Assembly: GCA_013398275.1 (NCBI GenBank)
Contig: VZSE01009483.1
Location: 2,954,931-3,018,930 of the forward strand
Direction: 5' to 3'
DNA length: 64,000 bases
Source of the DNA: Promerops cafer
Lineage: Eukaryota > Chordata > Aves > Passeriformes > Nectariniidae
Shown: positions 62,091 through 64,000 of the stretch, one piece after another
How the letters are laid out: each line of letters begins with the position of its first letter
Numbering within the stretch: the first letter of the stretch is position 1
Made by a program: the position numbers and the translations under genes
The notes under the pieces: model-generated
What the model saw: the letters and a program-made list of their open reading frames with translations, nothing else
Database searches by the model: none
Told to the model about the DNA's origin: nothing

Positions 62091-64000
62091 CGTGTTTAAG
62101 ACATATAAACATTAGCTAATTAGTTGTCGACAAACTGCTTGCAAGTTGGTGACGGCAGAACGAGAACTGAGGTCACATGCCTTTCCCAGGGCCATAAAGA
62201 CATTCAGTGCCTAATACAAAGTAGTTTCTGGCTTTCTTGGTGTAGCCTCTTGCACGCAGAGAAGCTATTCTCAGTTGTGCAAAGACTGCAATAACAAAAG
62301 GTTGAGCCAAGGAATATAAAATCAGAAGAAAGTTGGAGACATTCCTCTGCTACTCTCTCCCAACTTTCAGTAATCAGTATCTCTATGGAGGCTTGCTGAG
62401 CCATAGTTTGCATCCAAACCATCATATTTTACAGCTTATGATGAATCCATCCTCTACAAATGTCTAGTATTTTTTAAACTCATGTAAACCTCTTCCATTT
62501 CCTGTTACAGTGAGCTGTACAAGGTAGTTATATGCTGCATGGAAGCTATTTGATTTTGCTGTCTGTAAATGTTCTGCTTGTATTCCATAGTATCCATTTT
62601 CCTCACTGTGGCGTGACTTTCATCCTGTCCCTGTGCAGAGGATAAGAGGTTTTGAAGAGTGTGGCTCAGGGTACCTGTCTGAGCATGGGCATGGGGTGAC
62701 CATCCTTTTTTGCCTCTTCTCCTGTGCCAAATTGTGCGTGACTGGAGTGATTGGCCTCTTTATATGACATTCCTTGGCTATAGGAAAGCCCAGGAATATC
62801 CTTTTCATTTTAAAGTTCAACCCAACCATTTCTTGGCCTGCTTTCTTTTGGCAGAAAAAAGGTGTCAGTGGCACCTTTGCTGACTTCCTGCAAAGAGACT
62901 GAAGTTATATTCAGTGAAGTGTCTGACCTTTCCCACACCCTCTGTGTTGCTAACATGCTGTCCCATTTTCAGCCTAGGAATAGAAAAGCATTTCATTCTT
63001 AAAACCACCAGCCAGTTATTTCAGTTAGCTTTAGTTAAACCTCCTAAACACACTTACTTCTGCTAATTAAAAAAGAGAAACTTAAAGGCACATGTAAAGT
63101 ATTTTTTAATACACAACCAATTGTATTTTAAGTGGTGGATAGCAATAGTATATAAGGTGAAAATTAATGCCCATTGAGATCTGAGTGGTTTCTACTGTTT
63201 GTTTTTAATACTAGGTTGAGGGGGAGGGGTGTGTGTTTGGTATTGTGTTTGAATGCTGGACTGGTTTCTTAGCTTTCACAACAGAAAGGAGCAGGGAGGA
63301 GGTGGCATTCTCTTTTAAATGCACTGCCAGTGGTGCTTCTTGCAGAGCTGGTGCAGATCTTTGTTCAGTAATGGGTCCCACTGGCAGGAGAAGGACACGA
63401 CAAGTGCAACAGCATCGACTTCGCAGTACATGATCTTCCCAGGTCTGCCAGCATTCCTCAGAAATGCTCAAAAGCCCCAAATGCAAATTTTCAAGGTCTT
63501 TCCATGTTGTTCACTTTATAGGTGGAATTCCCTTTAGTCTGAGGATGATACTTCTGATTCCTTTTGATTGTTCATTGGAGACCTTCCCGCGTGTCTTCCC
63601 ACAGCAGCCATCCGCGATAGCATGTCTATGCAGCTTAGCTCATGTTCTTCAGGATAGAAGATTTCCCTTTCTCTTCTCCTTACAGAAGTAGGAGGGAAGG
63701 TGGCAGGTGCTTCATCTCTTTCCTGTGCTGGGCAGCTAGCCAACAGTTTGTGGAGAATGTGTCACCTTTTGCAAAGATCTAACCGTGGAGGGAAAAATGT
63801 CATCAAGAGACCTTTCAAGTGTTTTTGGATCACCACTGGACTAACAGACAAGGATCTCAAATAAATTCTATAGGAATAAAATGCTTGCTGAAAGCTCACA
63901 AGACCTTTAATAGAAAATAAGAAAAAGGAAAGTTATATTGGGAACACGCTCTCAAAAGCTGCATACCTGTAGTATTTGATATGTGACAGGTCAAAATGCT
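62091..64000. other. PDGFD intron 1 segment to the window end, no gene seen
   Basis: AT-rich with short open frames only. Nothing recognised. Confidence 0.5.

Larger units (their letters stand above)
31729..64000 (+). other. PDGFD: PDGFD intron 1, 5' portion (continues beyond the window)
   Basis: Everything downstream of the donor is AT-rich non-coding DNA with interspersed CR1 LINEs and two LTRs. I saw no frame resembling the CUB domain encoded by the next PDGFD exons. A first intron longer than 32 kb agrees with the large first intron known for this gene in vertebrates. The end lies outside the window. Confidence 0.8.

Overview
The window is avian genomic DNA. Two things in the sequence show this. 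It carries many CR1 LINE fragments whose 3' ends finish in the bird-type ATTCTATG-like short repeat. It also carries two solo LTRs resembling avian endogenous retroviral families. The order or species cannot be fixed from the sequence. Apart from one GC-rich island the window is AT-rich, repeat-sprinkled and gene-poor.

Only one protein-coding exon is convincing. It is the first coding exon of PDGFD (platelet-derived growth factor D) on the + strand at 31599-31728. It encodes a signal peptide and the start of the mature N-terminus, and it ends in a GTAAGT splice donor at 31729. It sits inside a CpG island at about 30890-32720, which is the promoter and first-exon region. The leader carries a 10-codon upstream ORF at 31340-31372.

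Layout. 1 to about 31300 is upstream intergenic sequence with CR1 fragments at 1870, 3306, 5150 (old), 9873, 13688, 16617 and 23468. It also holds simple repeats, a 38-bp dispersed duplication (8516 and 9403), a CTCF-like palindrome (22569) and two nuclear-receptor-type palindromes 0.9 kb apart (19263 and 20200). 30890-32720 is the CpG island with PDGFD exon 1. 31729-64000 is the 5' part of PDGFD intron 1. The intron has CR1 fragments at 35928, 37098, 38834, 41032, 45820, 50745 and 60160. Two of them are interrupted by solo LTRs with visible target-site duplications: an ERVL-like LTR at 37526-38099 and an ERVK-like LTR at 60917-61378. No further PDGFD exon lies in the window, which fits the very long first intron of this gene in vertebrates.

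No tRNA or rRNA genes, CRISPR arrays or operons were found, and none of the other long open frames looks like a gene. I did not find a wholly new system. The best leads are the nuclear-receptor palindrome pair upstream of PDGFD, the 38-bp duplication, the uORF in the PDGFD leader, and the nested transposon insertions, which can be dated relative to each other.
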